64,000 nt of DNA from the NCBI GenBank assembly GCA_021325575.1, contig JAJPGW010000005.1, forward strand, positions 414,011 through 478,010, read 5' to 3'. The notes below the pieces were generated by a model. That model saw only the letters and a list, made by a program, of their open reading frames with translations, ran no database searches and had not been told where the DNA came from. The position numbers and the translations under genes are program-made. Below, piece by piece: positions 38,393-47,791 of this stretch. This DNA comes from Gammaproteobacteria bacterium (GTDB taxonomy: Bacteria; Pseudomonadota; Gammaproteobacteria; DSM-16500). Within the stretch, counting starts at the first letter, position 1. Each line of letters opens with the position of its first letter.

Positions 38393-38528
38393 GGAGTGCT
38401 CCTAAATATGTCTTGGAATGCAGGCATATTAAAGGACGGGCGTGTTGGGTGCAAGTCCAGCTCTTGTTGATTCCTAAAGACACCAACTTGAGCTGATTCA
38501 GCAAAACAATATTGCAACGAATGGGCAC

Positions 38529-39692
38529 TTATTTTTTAAACCCTTCACCCACACCAAAAAATTTCCGGGTAACGATGTGCCATGGCGTAGAATCAAACGT
38601 CTGCCCGGTTGCAACCGTGTAAAGATGCCCCTGGCTATCGAATTGAATGCCGTGAAAACAAAGCCGGTAATTTGTTCGAGAAGGCGTTTGAAAATCATCC
38701 ATGGTTGACCAGGTTGCTCCGCCATTCATGCTCATTCTGACAATGCCATTCATACCAATTTGGCTGCCGCCTGCGACAAAAATGACGCCGTTTTTATCAA
38801 TGGTAATAGCATAAGCTTCAGAATCAATGGTATTGGGATAGATAAAATCATCCACCGTGGTCCAAGTACCATTCTTATTGCCTTTTCTAACTAGCCAATG
38901 TTCAGTCGTAATGGAAGCATTCTTACTATCTGGTGTGGCACCATAACCTATTACATAAATATTACCGTCAGCATCGGCTGCAGCCGCGGTTGGATAAAGT
39001 GAATTACCGAAAGTGAAGGTATCTACGGTCGTCCAGGTTGCGCCATTATCGGCACTCATTCTGACAAACCATTGATTAAGACTTGGGGTTAAATAGCCTG
39101 CTTCATAGACATTGCCCTTTGAATCAATCGTCATTGCGGTGACACAACCGGTTTGATCTAAATGATCTACGGTGTTCCAGGTCTTTCCACCATCCGAACT
39201 TTTTCTGACAAGGCCAATGACATTGAAATCCATCCCTCCAGTATAAATATCGCCGTTTGGAGCAATGCTGATTGCAAAAACTTCTCCTTTTTGAAAATTA
39301 TCTAGATCACTCCAGGTTGATCCACTGTCGCTACTTTTTCGAATTAACCAATCACTATCCTCGGGAAACTGGCCGTACGTTTTACCAGCAACATAAATGT
39401 TACCTTGGCTGTCGGATGCAAATCCCCATGCAGCACCATTAAGAGCTGTATCCACTGCATTCCAGGTATAACCGCCATCCGAACTTTTTCTCACCAACCA
39501 GCTGCCAAGACCTGTATTATATAAAGATCCCAATTGGTATAAATTTCCTTTATTGTCGCTACCGAGCGCCCAGATCCAGAGTGCTTGAACCGGGGAAGTA
39601 ACGCTATTAACAGTCTCCCATGCATTATGGGTTTCAGCGCATGAAAGACTGCTAAGTGAAAGGATGCAAAGACTTAAAAATAATTTTTTCAT
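38529..39692 (-). CDS. Secreted Asp-box (BNR) repeat beta-propeller protein
   Basis: The 387-residue protein starts with a signal peptide (MKKLFLSLCILSLSSLSCA; the final Cys region could also be a lipobox). The rest has at least five Asp-box motifs of the form SxDxGxTW: SSDGGYTWNAVD, SSDSGSTWSDLD, SSDGGKTWNTVD, SADNGATWTTVD and MNGGATWSTMDD, spaced about 45-50 residues. Asp-boxes mark six- or seven-bladed propellers, as in sialidases and sortilin-like proteins. No sialidase catalytic arginine triad can be shown. The ATG overlaps the stop of the leucine-rich-repeat gene. Confidence 0.83.
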   Translation of the reverse strand: MKKLFLSLCILSLSSLSCAETHNAWETVNSVTSPVQALWIWALGSDNKGNLYQLGSLYNTGLGSWLVRKSSDGGYTWNAVDTALNGAAWGFASDSQGNIYVAGKTYGQFPEDSDWLIRKSSDSGSTWSDLDNFQKGEVFAISIAPNGDIYTGGMDFNVIGLVRKSSDGGKTWNTVDHLDQTGCVTAMTIDSKGNVYEAGYLTPSLNQWFVRMSADNGATWTTVDTFTFGNSLYPTAAAADADGNIYVIGYGATPDSKNASITTEHWLVRKGNKNGTWTTVDDFIYPNTIDSEAYAITIDKNGVIFVAGGSQIGMNGIVRMSMNGGATWSTMDDFQTPSRTNYRLCFHGIQFDSQGHLYTVATGQTFDSTPWHIVTRKFFGVGEGFKK

Positions 39693-41014
39693 CGGGTGAT
39701 CTCGCTCAATTTCATCAGTTTTTTAAATTTAGCATTGCTGCAGAAGGCAAATTTGGGATGCTTTGTATCGCAAGCCGTTTGTAAAAATTCTTTTTGGAAA
39801 AAGCCAAATTGCGCGGCTTTTTCGGTCTTAATTTTAGTTTGATCATTCCCTGAAGTATCAAGATAATTCCAACAAGTCAGTGACCATAAACGCGCTACGC
39901 CATCTTTGGTAAGATGACTGTAGGGGATACTTAAATTTTTTAAAGGACCACTACAGTTAAACAACCAGGCAGAATTATCACTTAACTGATTATAGCCAAT
40001 ATAAAATGTTTTAATATTATTTGGATTTTTTGCCATGATTGCTGAAACACCCTCATCCGTTAGTTGATTTTTTTCGAGGTAAATTTCTTCAAGATAAGTC
40101 ATTTTTGCAATCGCACTGGCCGCGGCATCCGTGATGTTATTATTACTTAATTCAAGATGATCAAGATATTGAAGCTGTGATAAAGCAATCGCACCTTGAT
40201 CCGTAATTTGATTCGAACTCAAACACACGCTACTTAAAGATTTATTGGCGGCAAGTGCCAGAGCACCCGCATCCGTAATATTATTATTGTTGTTAAAATT
40301 AGCGGAATACAAAATCCCCTGTTTTGCCAAGGCGATTACGCCATTATCCGTTACCTTGTGATTTTCTAGATTGATAGAATGTAATTTCGGCATTGTGCCT
40401 AATGCAATGGCACCCACATCGGTTACCCCAGCTGAATCCGGAGTCCCGAGATCAATCGTAGTTAACGTGGTGTTTTTTGAGAGAGCGATGGCTGTTTTAT
40501 CTGTGATTAGTTTTGCTTTTCTAAGATTTAAAATTTGTAGCGAGGAATTTCCACCAAAAGCGGCAGCTCCTTCATCCGTAATCGGATTTTGAATCAACTC
40601 AAGATCTGTCGCGGTCGTATTTTTCGCTAAACCCTCCGCTCCCACATCACCAATATTATCGCCATTAAGATAAAAAGTTTTTATCGATGAATTATTTGCA
40701 AACGCCGCAGCACCATCACCGATTGGATTTAGACCCATTTCTAACATTTTTAAATAATGCGTTTTAGCAATAATCGCAGCACCTGCAGCGCCCATGGAAT
40801 TCCAACCCATAGAAAGCGCATCAATATCAGTACGAGTATCAAGAAAAGTTGCTATCGCTTGCGCATCTTCATCATGCAAATCACATTGTTGTAAAAAAAG
40901 TAGGTCGCCATAAACGTGGTCGCTGAGATTCGCAATACAAGGGCTTCCTGAATAAGTAACCACCGAAAATAAACTATTCAATAAAATCGCGCTAAGTGCT
41001 ATTTTTTTTAACAT
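39689..41014 (-). CDS. Secreted leucine-rich-repeat protein (ribonuclease-inhibitor type)
   Basis: The 441-residue protein has a signal peptide (KKIALSAILLNSLFSVVTYSG) and about twelve leucine-rich repeats of the type LxxLxLxxNxITDxGAxAL, for example NPITDEGAAAFGGNSSLQIL, LENHKVTDNGVIALAKQG, SSNQITDQGAIALSQLQYL and NNNITDAAASAIAKMTYL. Such repeats bind proteins and, in intracellular bacteria, often target host proteins. It is translationally coupled to the Asp-box gene (ATGA), so the two are made together. Export by Sec and not type IV secretion is suggested by the signal peptide. Confidence 0.85.
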   Translation of the reverse strand: MLKKIALSAILLNSLFSVVTYSGSPCIANLSDHVYGDLLFLQQCDLHDEDAQAIATFLDTRTDIDALSMGWNSMGAAGAAIIAKTHYLKMLEMGLNPIGDGAAAFANNSSIKTFYLNGDNIGDVGAEGLAKNTTATDLELIQNPITDEGAAAFGGNSSLQILNLRKAKLITDKTAIALSKNTTLTTIDLGTPDSAGVTDVGAIALGTMPKLHSINLENHKVTDNGVIALAKQGILYSANFNNNNNITDAGALALAANKSLSSVCLSSNQITDQGAIALSQLQYLDHLELSNNNITDAAASAIAKMTYLEEIYLEKNQLTDEGVSAIMAKNPNNIKTFYIGYNQLSDNSAWLFNCSGPLKNLSIPYSHLTKDGVARLWSLTCWNYLDTSGNDQTKIKTEKAAQFGFFQKEFLQTACDTKHPKFAFCSNAKFKKLMKLSEITR

Positions 41015-41095
41015 AATGGCTATCTCTTTTTAAAAAGAGACGCATTGTATCAAAGATTTAGATTTTGTCTATAAAAAAGACAAGTTTATGATTTC

Positions 41096-41902
41096 CTATA
41101 TTTTAATAATTTTTTGCACTGCTGGATGATAATATTCTGCATTCCCTGCCTCTACAATTAAATTACTCACAGGCTGGCACTGGGATTCGCTATGTGTATG
41201 CCCACAAAATACTAAAAATTCAATGTGCGGATTTTTTTCAGCAATTTCCGTTAAAACATCACCTGTGGCTTTTGAACCAAAAAAAGGTAAATAATCCTCG
41301 TCACTAATTTTACCCAAATGCATACAGGCTTCTCGAAACGGCGGAACATGCGTGAGTACAATAATTTTTTTTGGATTTAATTGAACTGCTTTAATTAAAT
41401 CGTCATGTAATTTTGCGGCATCTACATCAGCAAGTTCTTGCATTTTTTTCAACAATTGCATTCGGCCTAATAATTTTTTTTGAAATAAATCATTTATCAA
41501 TCGACTATCATTTAATGAAACACGACTGTTTTCATAATCACCTAATCGGCCATCTGCCCAGCCATCTTGGCCTAACAATATAATTTCATTAGTTAGTTGT
41601 TGAACACCAGAAGCAGGCAACCAATATAATTTATTATTTGTTTGCGTTAGAGTTATCATTGCCTCACGCACTTCTGCGACTTCGCCAAAATAATAATCAT
41701 GATTGCCTAATACAAAATATATTGGTTTATGAAGATAGCTCACCATTTCTTTCATCATATCTTCGATGCTGGGCGCCTCTGCAATATCTCCTGTGATCAA
41801 CACAGCATCGGGTTCGACGCTGATAATCTTTTGATAAAATTCTTCGCGCTTGTTTTTTTCAAGGAAATTGAGATGAATGTCCGTCAACCATGTTAATTTC
41901 AT
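41096..41902 (-). CDS. Calcineurin-like metallophosphoesterase
   Basis: The 268-residue protein shows the full metallophosphoesterase motif series: LTWLTDIHLNFL near the N terminus, VLITGDIAEAP, FVLGNHDYYFG, VLTHVPPFREA and VFCGHTHSESQ. It would bind two metal ions and hydrolyse a phosphodi- or monoester. The substrate is unknown. GAGAAATT lies directly before the ATG. It starts only six bases after the end of the nucleotidyltransferase frame, so it appears to be the third gene of a module with that gene and the winged-helix regulator. Confidence 0.85.
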   Translation of the reverse strand: MKLTWLTDIHLNFLEKNKREEFYQKIISVEPDAVLITGDIAEAPSIEDMMKEMVSYLHKPIYFVLGNHDYYFGEVAEVREAMITLTQTNNKLYWLPASGVQQLTNEIILLGQDGWADGRLGDYENSRVSLNDSRLINDLFQKKLLGRMQLLKKMQELADVDAAKLHDDLIKAVQLNPKKIIVLTHVPPFREACMHLGKISDEDYLPFFGSKATGDVLTEIAEKNPHIEFLVFCGHTHSESQCQPVSNLIVEAGNAEYYHPAVQKIIKI

Positions 41903-41908
41903 AATTTC

Positions 41909-42614
41909 TCAGCCATTTATAATATTTTTAATTCGTTCCATGACTGTGGCGACACGTCGCATCGTTAGAGATCCATGGTTTAAATGCCCAGGTAAAGCAA
42001 TCTTAAATTCATTACTTGATATAATTTTTTCAAAGAAATTTTTTATATAATTCTGCAAAACATGATTTTCCCGCCAATTCCTCGGCAATTTCTTCACGTC
42101 CGCTAACCATAGTAAGAATATCTTCAAAATCATGGCTAACAAAATAATCGTTTTTTCCTCTTGCTTTGAATGCCTCTATTTTTGTAGCCAACAAATATGA
42201 CGAGCTAGCCGATTGCACGACAAGATCGCTTGCAATGTGATGAGAGATAGGATTTTTAACAGCTTCTTTATACCAACGATTACCAAACTTTAAAATATTT
42301 TCATCTGTAGGCATCACATCTAAAATAATATCATCACAAAACCATCGACACAGAACTGTTTCGCCCAGCATTTGCTTAAAGCCCTGTTTTTCTAATTTTT
42401 TTCCAAATTGGTAATATTCCGACAATGAAACAATATCAATAATGCAATCAACATCACGGGTTGGCCTCACATCTAGAGACAAAGGATCCGAAATAAATAA
42501 AGAGGTAGTGCAACCACCTAAGTACACAACTTCATTATTTAAGCTTCCCAACTTTCTTGCGACGAATTCCAACATTTTCAAGTTCGCCGTCATTCGATAT
42601 TTTCTGCTTTCCAT
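41909..42614 (-). pseudogene. AbiEii-like nucleotidyltransferase, apparently frameshifted
   Basis: The first frame (42614-42030, 194 residues) contains a nucleotidyltransferase core: VVYLGGCTTSLF near residue 30 and RPTRDVDCIIDIV with the metal-binding DxD near 52. It ends at TGA shortly after a run of six A on the coding strand. Removing one base there restores a frame (41909-42142) that continues with NFFEKIISSNEF, ALPGHLN and RVATVMERIKNI, the usual end of this family. So the gene is either broken by a one-base insertion, uses ribosomal frameshifting, or has a sequencing error. The core is intact. Its start overlaps the regulator gene by 80 bases, with GAGGG upstream. Confidence 0.65.
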
Positions 42615-43164
42615 TGAGCATGTCCCTCAATAATTTTATTGCAATATTTTTTTCTCTGGCTCGACCACTTCGTATGGCGTCAATCAATACAAGTAATTCG
42701 TAAAAAAGCGGATCAGGAAATTGAGATAATGACTCGGGAACAGAACTGTAAAGCGGCTCTAACGTTAGGCCTCGTTTATCACCCTCAGCATAGGGCCAAA
42801 CGGGAATAGGATCATCGCCTAAAATAAAATGTTTTGCAAGTACAGGAGCCGCATAACTCGTCGCAATACCGCGAGTATATGCACCCAGCTCAACAGGAAA
42901 AAAATATTTTACCGCTGAAATGAGACATTCTTCGCAAGCAGATTTGCTTGGCATAAATACTATTTTATTTTTAGGATCTTCAGTAATCACTGGGCTTAAA
43001 AGTCCAGACAATACTAATCGTTTAATCCCCGCGTTAACTTCAGAAACACTCATGCATAAAAGTACAGACAATCTATTTTGAGACATCACTTTAGGATGAT
43101 CGCTCGATAACGTCATCGTTGATAGAATTTTTAGAAGAATGACTATGTCTTGGGGTTTTAGCAT
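42535..43164 (-). CDS. Winged-helix regulator of a nucleotidyltransferase module
   Basis: The 209-residue protein has an N-terminal winged helix (MSQNRLSVLLCMSVSEVNAG, then KRLVLSGLLSP). The middle has a conserved-looking YFFPVELGAYTRGIATSYAA. Its gene overlaps the nucleotidyltransferase gene and sits downstream of a 33-base perfect palindrome that overlaps its predicted promoter. In known AbiE-type systems a winged-helix antitoxin precedes the nucleotidyltransferase toxin and represses its own promoter; this pair has that order, although the protein is not a clear AbiEi. Confidence 0.7.
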   Translation of the reverse strand: MLKPQDIVILLKILSTMTLSSDHPKVMSQNRLSVLLCMSVSEVNAGIKRLVLSGLLSPVITEDPKNKIVFMPSKSACEECLISAVKYFFPVELGAYTRGIATSYAAPVLAKHFILGDDPIPVWPYAEGDKRGLTLEPLYSSVPESLSQFPDPLFYELLVLIDAIRSGRAREKNIAIKLLRDMLNGKQKISNDGELENVGIRRKKVGKLK

Positions 43165-43197
43165 AAGCTTAATCCAATTATAAATGTCCTAAATATT

Positions 43198-43243
43198 AGT
43201 ATAGCATAATTATTCGCTATTCGCGATTCGCGAATAGCGAATA
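43198..43243 (-). promoter_or_regulatory. 33-bp perfect palindrome operator with promoter
   Basis: Bases 43211-43243 form a perfect palindrome of two 16-base arms around one central base (left arm TATTCGCTATTCGCGA). On the minus strand a TATACT -10 box lies at 43203-43198, so the palindrome covers the -35 region. It is 47 bases before the start of the winged-helix gene. Binding of that protein or another dimeric repressor is the obvious prediction. Confidence 0.7.
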
Positions 43244-43420
43244 AAAATTAAAATAAAGATGCCCATAACAGGTACCAGGATCCTTTTTTAATTAAAATGC
43301 TCAACAAGACATTTAATCGTAACGCTTTCATAATGAACAAAAACATTGCTAAAACTGCATTTTTATTCATAGCTGGGTTATAATACCCCCCCCTCCAACT
43401 TATGCTGGATTTATTCCAAA

Positions 43421-44659
43421 ATGCAGACCCATCAAATAGTCAAAACCCTGCAAACAGCTGAACTCGGTTATCGAAGAGCAACGCGCAATATCCCCGGTGT
43501 ACGCAGGTGTTGTCCTACTATTCCTTCGCTTTTGCTTAGGGTGGGCTCTTTTTTTTCTCCCGTAGTAGCTTGTACTACACTATTTTTCTATATCGTTAAT
43601 AAAATTTCAGGTGGCAAAATTCCCAATCCGGAAGAAACAGCGCATGAATTGTATGACCACACACTGATACAAACCACGCCTGGCGAACAGAAAAGGGCTC
43701 AAAACGCCCTGGTCCCGAGAAACAAGGGTGAGTTAGTCTCTGTAGCAGTTCGCATGACCCCTGGTGTTGGCGAGCTTTTTTTGCTTAGCAGCATGTTTTC
43801 CCAAGCAGAAAAAAATTCACCCCATGATAAACTCATTGAAGAAGCCAATAAATTATTTTCTTGCAACAAAGACCTTGCGGCACTTAATCCTGAAGGAAAT
43901 TGTTTTGGATTAGTGATTGCATGGTATCTCGCAACCCATCTTGAACTTCAGCAGGATTATTTTAAAAATCTCAATCAAGTGATGGATAAAGCAGGCTCCC
44001 TAATTGATCGGGAATTAACCCAAGACGAAAAACAATTAGTAAAAATCATTGCAGCCATTCAAAAAAGTCAGGCCGATCAATTTTGTTTTCCTCATCCAGA
44101 AAAAAAAGATGCTTTCGTTACGATTAAAAAAGAAAACCAAATGTCCTTTACTGTTTTTGAAGACAAGCATCTTGAGACTAATCTTAATCATATTGCTGCC
44201 ACTGCGATTAATCTTGCGCTTCAAAATGAAGGATGTTTAGTCGAGTTAGATGTTTTTAAACCAAACTCCGGACATGCTTTAGGCATTGTTGCGAAAAAAA
44301 ATCATCGAGGTGAAATAATCATTCAACTCAATGATCCGAATTTTCCAACCGCACCTTTTACTGACAATGAAAAAGCAATAGCTGCGCTAACGAATTTATT
44401 ACAATTCAAATATGGAGACTATTTTTACGCGCGCTCTTCTTCCGCTAATCCAAATGTTCAATTAATCCTGTATCGAGCAAGGGAATTTTCTTTTAAAGAT
44501 GTGTTTGATTATTCTCGTGCCGCACAATCCATTCCGCGCACGCTTCGTAATCCTTTTGCAATCAGCCCAGCGTTAATGAAACAATTTTTAAAAGATATGG
44601 ATGCTAAGGAAGACGACGCTCAGAAATCTGAAGCTCGACTTTTGACATTCAGCTCCTAA
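43421..44659 (+). CDS. Candidate C58 (YopT-like) cysteine protease effector
   Basis: The 412-residue protein has the catalytic pattern of peptidase family C58 (YopT/AvrPphB): Cys 161 in [13 protein letters not shown], His 285 in [12 protein letters not shown] and Asp 305 in [13 protein letters not shown]. The spacing (124 and 20 residues) is close to YopT, and the DPN motif after the His strand is typical. The N-terminal 60 residues are basic with a hydrophobic stretch ([12 protein letters not shown]) that might be a membrane contact. No Sec signal is clear. YopT-type enzymes cleave prenylated host GTPases; a similar target is speculation. A TATAAT at 43379-43384 may be its -10 box. Confidence 0.6.
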   Translation: MQTHQIVKTLQTAELGYRRATRNIPGVRRCCPTIPSLLLRVGSFFSPVVACTTLFFYIVNKISGGKIPNPEETAHELYDHTLIQTTPGEQKRAQNALVPRNKGELVSVAVRMTPGVGELFLLSSMFSQAEKNSPHDKLIEEANKLFSCNKDLAALNPEGNCFGLVIAWYLATHLELQQDYFKNLNQVMDKAGSLIDRELTQDEKQLVKIIAAIQKSQADQFCFPHPEKKDAFVTIKKENQMSFTVFEDKHLETNLNHIAATAINLALQNEGCLVELDVFKPNSGHALGIVAKKNHRGEIIIQLNDPNFPTAPFTDNEKAIAALTNLLQFKYGDYFYARSSSANPNVQLILYRAREFSFKDVFDYSRAAQSIPRTLRNPFAISPALMKQFLKDMDAKEDDAQKSEARLLTFSS

Positions 44660-44763
44660 AAACCAAATCTTACAGAATGCGACAAAGCCGTCATAGGCTA
44701 AAAAGGTGCATCTCTCAGTTAACTCGGGTAAAATATTGCTTTTACTTAAAAAGCAGAAAAATT

Positions 44764-45924
44764 ATGCAAAATGAATTCCTTTTTACCTCCGAATCCGTCT
44801 CCGAAGGCCATCCAGATAAAATCGCGGACCAGATTTCTGATGCGGTTTTGGATGCGATTTTAGAACAAGATCGCAATGCGAGGGTGGCGTGCGAGACCTT
44901 TGTCAAAACCGGTATGGTCATAGTTGGCGGGGAAGTGACGACCAAGGCCTGGGTCGATGTCGAACATATTACGCGTAGCGTGATTCGTGATATTGGTTAT
45001 AACAGTTCCCAGATGGGATTTGATTGGGAATCTTGTGCGGTCATGTCTGCGATTGGGAAACAATCGGCGGATATTGCGCAAGGTGTCGATCGGAAACACC
45101 CAGAAGAGCAAGGTGCTGGTGATCAGGGACTCATGTTTGGTTACGCTTCCAATGAAACAAAAGTATTAATGCCTGCTCCGATTTTTTATGCCCATGAATT
45201 AGTTAAACGTCAGGCGAAAATGCGAAAAGAGAAAAAAATCGCATGGCTTCGACCGGATGCGAAAAGCCAGATTACGTTTCGTTATAAAAATAATAAGCCG
45301 ATTGGTATCGAAGCCATTGTGTTGTCTACGCAGCATGATCCGGATGTTTCACAGGATGAACTAGTTAAAACAGTGATTGAACAAATCATTAAACCGGTTT
45401 TACCTGCGGAATGGATTGATAAAAATACCAAATTTTATGTGAATCCAACGGGGCGTTTTGTGATTGGTGGACCGTTAGGCGATTGCGGCTTAACCGGACG
45501 GAAAATTATTGTCGATACTTATGGCGGCATGGCACATCATGGCGGCGGTTGTTTTTCAGGGAAAGATCCCTCTAAAGTGGATCGTTCAGCGGCTTATGCT
45601 TGCCGTTATGTGGCGAAAAATATTGTGGCAGCCGGCATTGCAGAGCGCTGCGAAATTCAAGTGTCTTATGCGATTGGAATTGCTGAACCCATCTCCATTC
45701 GTGTTGACACCTTCGGCACCGGAAAAATTTCAGAAGAAAAAATCATCCAATTAATTCGCGATCAGTTTGATTTGCGGCCTTATGGCATTATCAAAATGCT
45801 GGATTTATTAAAACCGATTTATCGGCAATGTGCGACTTACGGACATTTTGGCCGTGAAGATCTTGATGTAAGTTGGGAAAAAACAGACAAAGCCGACGCC
45901 CTTCGAAAAGCAGCAGGAATTTAA
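44764..45924 (+). CDS. metK: S-adenosylmethionine synthetase
   Basis: The 386-residue enzyme makes S-adenosylmethionine from methionine and ATP. It begins [20 protein letters not shown], followed by [12 protein letters not shown], the [20 protein letters not shown] block, and the P-loop-like [19 protein letters not shown]. An in-frame TTG upstream would add 29 residues without homology, so ATG 44764 is used; length then equals the family norm. No strong ribosome binding site or SAM riboswitch is visible before it. A ClpB-like ATPase gene follows after two bases. Confidence 0.97.
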   Translation: MQNEFLFTSESVSEGHPDKIADQISDAVLDAILEQDRNARVACETFVKTGMVIVGGEVTTKAWVDVEHITRSVIRDIGYNSSQMGFDWESCAVMSAIGKQSADIAQGVDRKHPEEQGAGDQGLMFGYASNETKVLMPAPIFYAHELVKRQAKMRKEKKIAWLRPDAKSQITFRYKNNKPIGIEAIVLSTQHDPDVSQDELVKTVIEQIIKPVLPAEWIDKNTKFYVNPTGRFVIGGPLGDCGLTGRKIIVDTYGGMAHHGGGCFSGKDPSKVDRSAAYACRYVAKNIVAAGIAERCEIQVSYAIGIAEPISIRVDTFGTGKISEEKIIQLIRDQFDLRPYGIIKMLDLLKPIYRQCATYGHFGREDLDVSWEKTDKADALRKAAGI

Positions 45925-45926
45925 TT

Positions 45927-47672
45927 ATGTCACTGATGAACTATGCGCGCGATCTTTTTAAAACGAGCCAAGATGCTTCTATTTTAAAAAATCATCCGGC
46001 GATTCCGGTGATTATTGATACATTAAGCCGCAAAGAAAATCATCATCTTGTTCTTCAAGGTATTTTTTCAGAAAAAATTCAGTTGGCGTTATTGGAAAGT
46101 GTTGCGCTGCATTTAACAGAAGGGTCTGCTCCCAAATCGCTTCGGCAGTCTGAAATGATTTTTTTGAATACGAAAGCGCTTAGCGGGCTAGATGCGAGAG
46201 ACATTCAGCAGGCATTTTCACAATTTTGCGACACGATTTCCGCTGAAAAAACAATGATTTTTGTTTTAAATCAATTTGATTCAGAAAATCCGCTGGGCAA
46301 ATTATTACAGGGTTGTATTTTGGATCCGCGTTTCCGTTTGATCATTTTAAATGGAACAGCTAAGGATTTTTTTGTCACATTAAAATTAACGGATATTTCT
46401 GATGCCGAGCGACTTTTTTTATTAAAAAGCTACAAAACTGAATTAGAAGAGTATCACCATGTGCTCATTGCGGATGAAACATTTGCTGCTGCGTTGTCCT
46501 TAAGCGCGCATTACTTATCGATGGATGCTTCATTTGAAAAATCATTTGAATTGTTGGACTCGGCTTCAGCCCGCGCGAGTTCAGACGACCAGGCTCAATC
46601 AAAGCCCATCGTCACTCCGATGACTTTAATGCAAGTGATTGCAAGTTTGACGGAAATTCCCGTTTCTCATTTGCATCATGCGGTTTTTCACTCAACTAAA
46701 TTTATCGAAATCCTGCAGAAACAGATTTATGGTCAAGATGCAGCGCTCGGAGTGATTGCAAACGCCCTGCAGCAAACCTGTATTCAATTGCACGAAAAAA
46801 AGGGCCCTTTATGCAATTTTCTGTTTGCAGGTCCTGCCGAAACCGGCAAAACCACCGTTGTCATCGCCATGGCAGAACATTTGTTCGGGACACAAAAAGC
46901 ATTGGTGCGCATTAATCTGGAAAAGAATTTTCATTCTTTAGCTGATATGCAATTATTTTCAAAAATACGTGAGCGGCCTTATTCGATTATTTTAATTGAA
47001 AATATTCATCATGCGCCGGCGGCGACGGTGAATCTTTTCAAAAATATTTTGACATTAGGTTGTGAAACTGATGAAAACGGTCACAGGGTCGATTTTTCGC
47101 GCGCGATCATTGTGATGACGACTACGTTTGGTTCAGAACGCATTGCTGCAATATCACAAACCCCTGCGAATGATTCCGGGAAAACACTGGATTTGATGCA
47201 GCTCGTTTTGAGTGAACGAAAAACTGAAACGACGGAAACCCTCGATCATCGCATTTCTACCGAAGAACTTTGTGAAGAATTATTGCCGATTCTGGAAGGT
47301 TATTTTTCTGCTGCTCTGTTGCAGAATATTCATATTGTTCCCTTTTTACCGTTAGATTATGCGGCCGTTGAAAAAATCACTCGCTTGAAAATTAAAGCGC
47401 TCGCCAAACAACTCGAATGGCAATTTGGCATTGAATTATCTTATGCGCCCGAAGTGATTAAATTTTTGGCTCATGAGGCCGTATGGCGGAAATCCACTAA
47501 ATCGCTGACCAAAATTTTTGACCAGAATCTTTATTCGGCGGTTTCGAATGAAATATTGGCGCATGCGGATGATAAAAATCGGCCTAAGCGATTGGCGTTG
47601 CAATTGAATGATGATGGGCAGTTGTTGCGGTGTGAATTTATGAGTTCGATGGGGACGCCGGTTTACAACTAA
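45927..47672 (+). CDS. ClpA/ClpB-like AAA+ ATPase, degenerate
   Basis: The 581-residue protein, starting at the ATG with AGGA eight bases upstream, has one recognisable AAA+ module in its second half. It shows Walker A FAGPAETGKTTVV near residue 302, a Walker B position reading IILIENIHHA near 354 in place of hhhhDE, a sensor-like RAIIVMTTTFGSERI, and a C-terminal domain like ClpB D2 (DYAAVEKITRLKIKALAKQLEW). The N-terminal 280 residues match no known domain by eye. Canonical D1 and a Clp N domain are absent. It is probably a ClpB-derived remodelling ATPase with a specific job. It may be cotranscribed with metK. Confidence 0.72.
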   Translation: MSLMNYARDLFKTSQDASILKNHPAIPVIIDTLSRKENHHLVLQGIFSEKIQLALLESVALHLTEGSAPKSLRQSEMIFLNTKALSGLDARDIQQAFSQFCDTISAEKTMIFVLNQFDSENPLGKLLQGCILDPRFRLIILNGTAKDFFVTLKLTDISDAERLFLLKSYKTELEEYHHVLIADETFAAALSLSAHYLSMDASFEKSFELLDSASARASSDDQAQSKPIVTPMTLMQVIASLTEIPVSHLHHAVFHSTKFIEILQKQIYGQDAALGVIANALQQTCIQLHEKKGPLCNFLFAGPAETGKTTVVIAMAEHLFGTQKALVRINLEKNFHSLADMQLFSKIRERPYSIILIENIHHAPAATVNLFKNILTLGCETDENGHRVDFSRAIIVMTTTFGSERIAAISQTPANDSGKTLDLMQLVLSERKTETTETLDHRISTEELCEELLPILEGYFSAALLQNIHIVPFLPLDYAAVEKITRLKIKALAKQLEWQFGIELSYAPEVIKFLAHEAVWRKSTKSLTKIFDQNLYSAVSNEILAHADDKNRPKRLALQLNDDGQLLRCEFMSSMGTPVYN

Positions 47673-47684
47673 CTCAGAGAAAGC

Positions 47685-47766
47685 TGTCATTGCGAAGCGT
47701 GCTTTTTTACGCTGAAGCAATCTTTTGGAGATTGCTTCGCCCTGAAAAGCAGGGCTCGCAATGACG
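47685..47766. repeat. Dispersed palindromic repeat, copy 3
   Basis: Begins TGTCATTGCGAAGCG, with inner GAAGCAATCT and AGATTGCTTC, and ends CTCGCAATGACG. It lies between the ClpB-like gene and the sulfatase-fold gene. Confidence 0.9.
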
Positions 47767-47791
47767 GGAAACACTATTGATAGGTGTTAAC

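Noticed and set aside
38455..38510. Imperfect inverted repeat near the Asp-box and tkt genes
   Set aside because: The arms have mismatches, there is no T-run on either strand, and it does not fit a terminator or operator well.
44737..44755. Short hairpin TGCTTTT/AAAAGCA just before metK, considered as part of a SAM riboswitch
   Set aside because: The stem is seven weak pairs and the conserved SAM-I or SAM-II core is absent.
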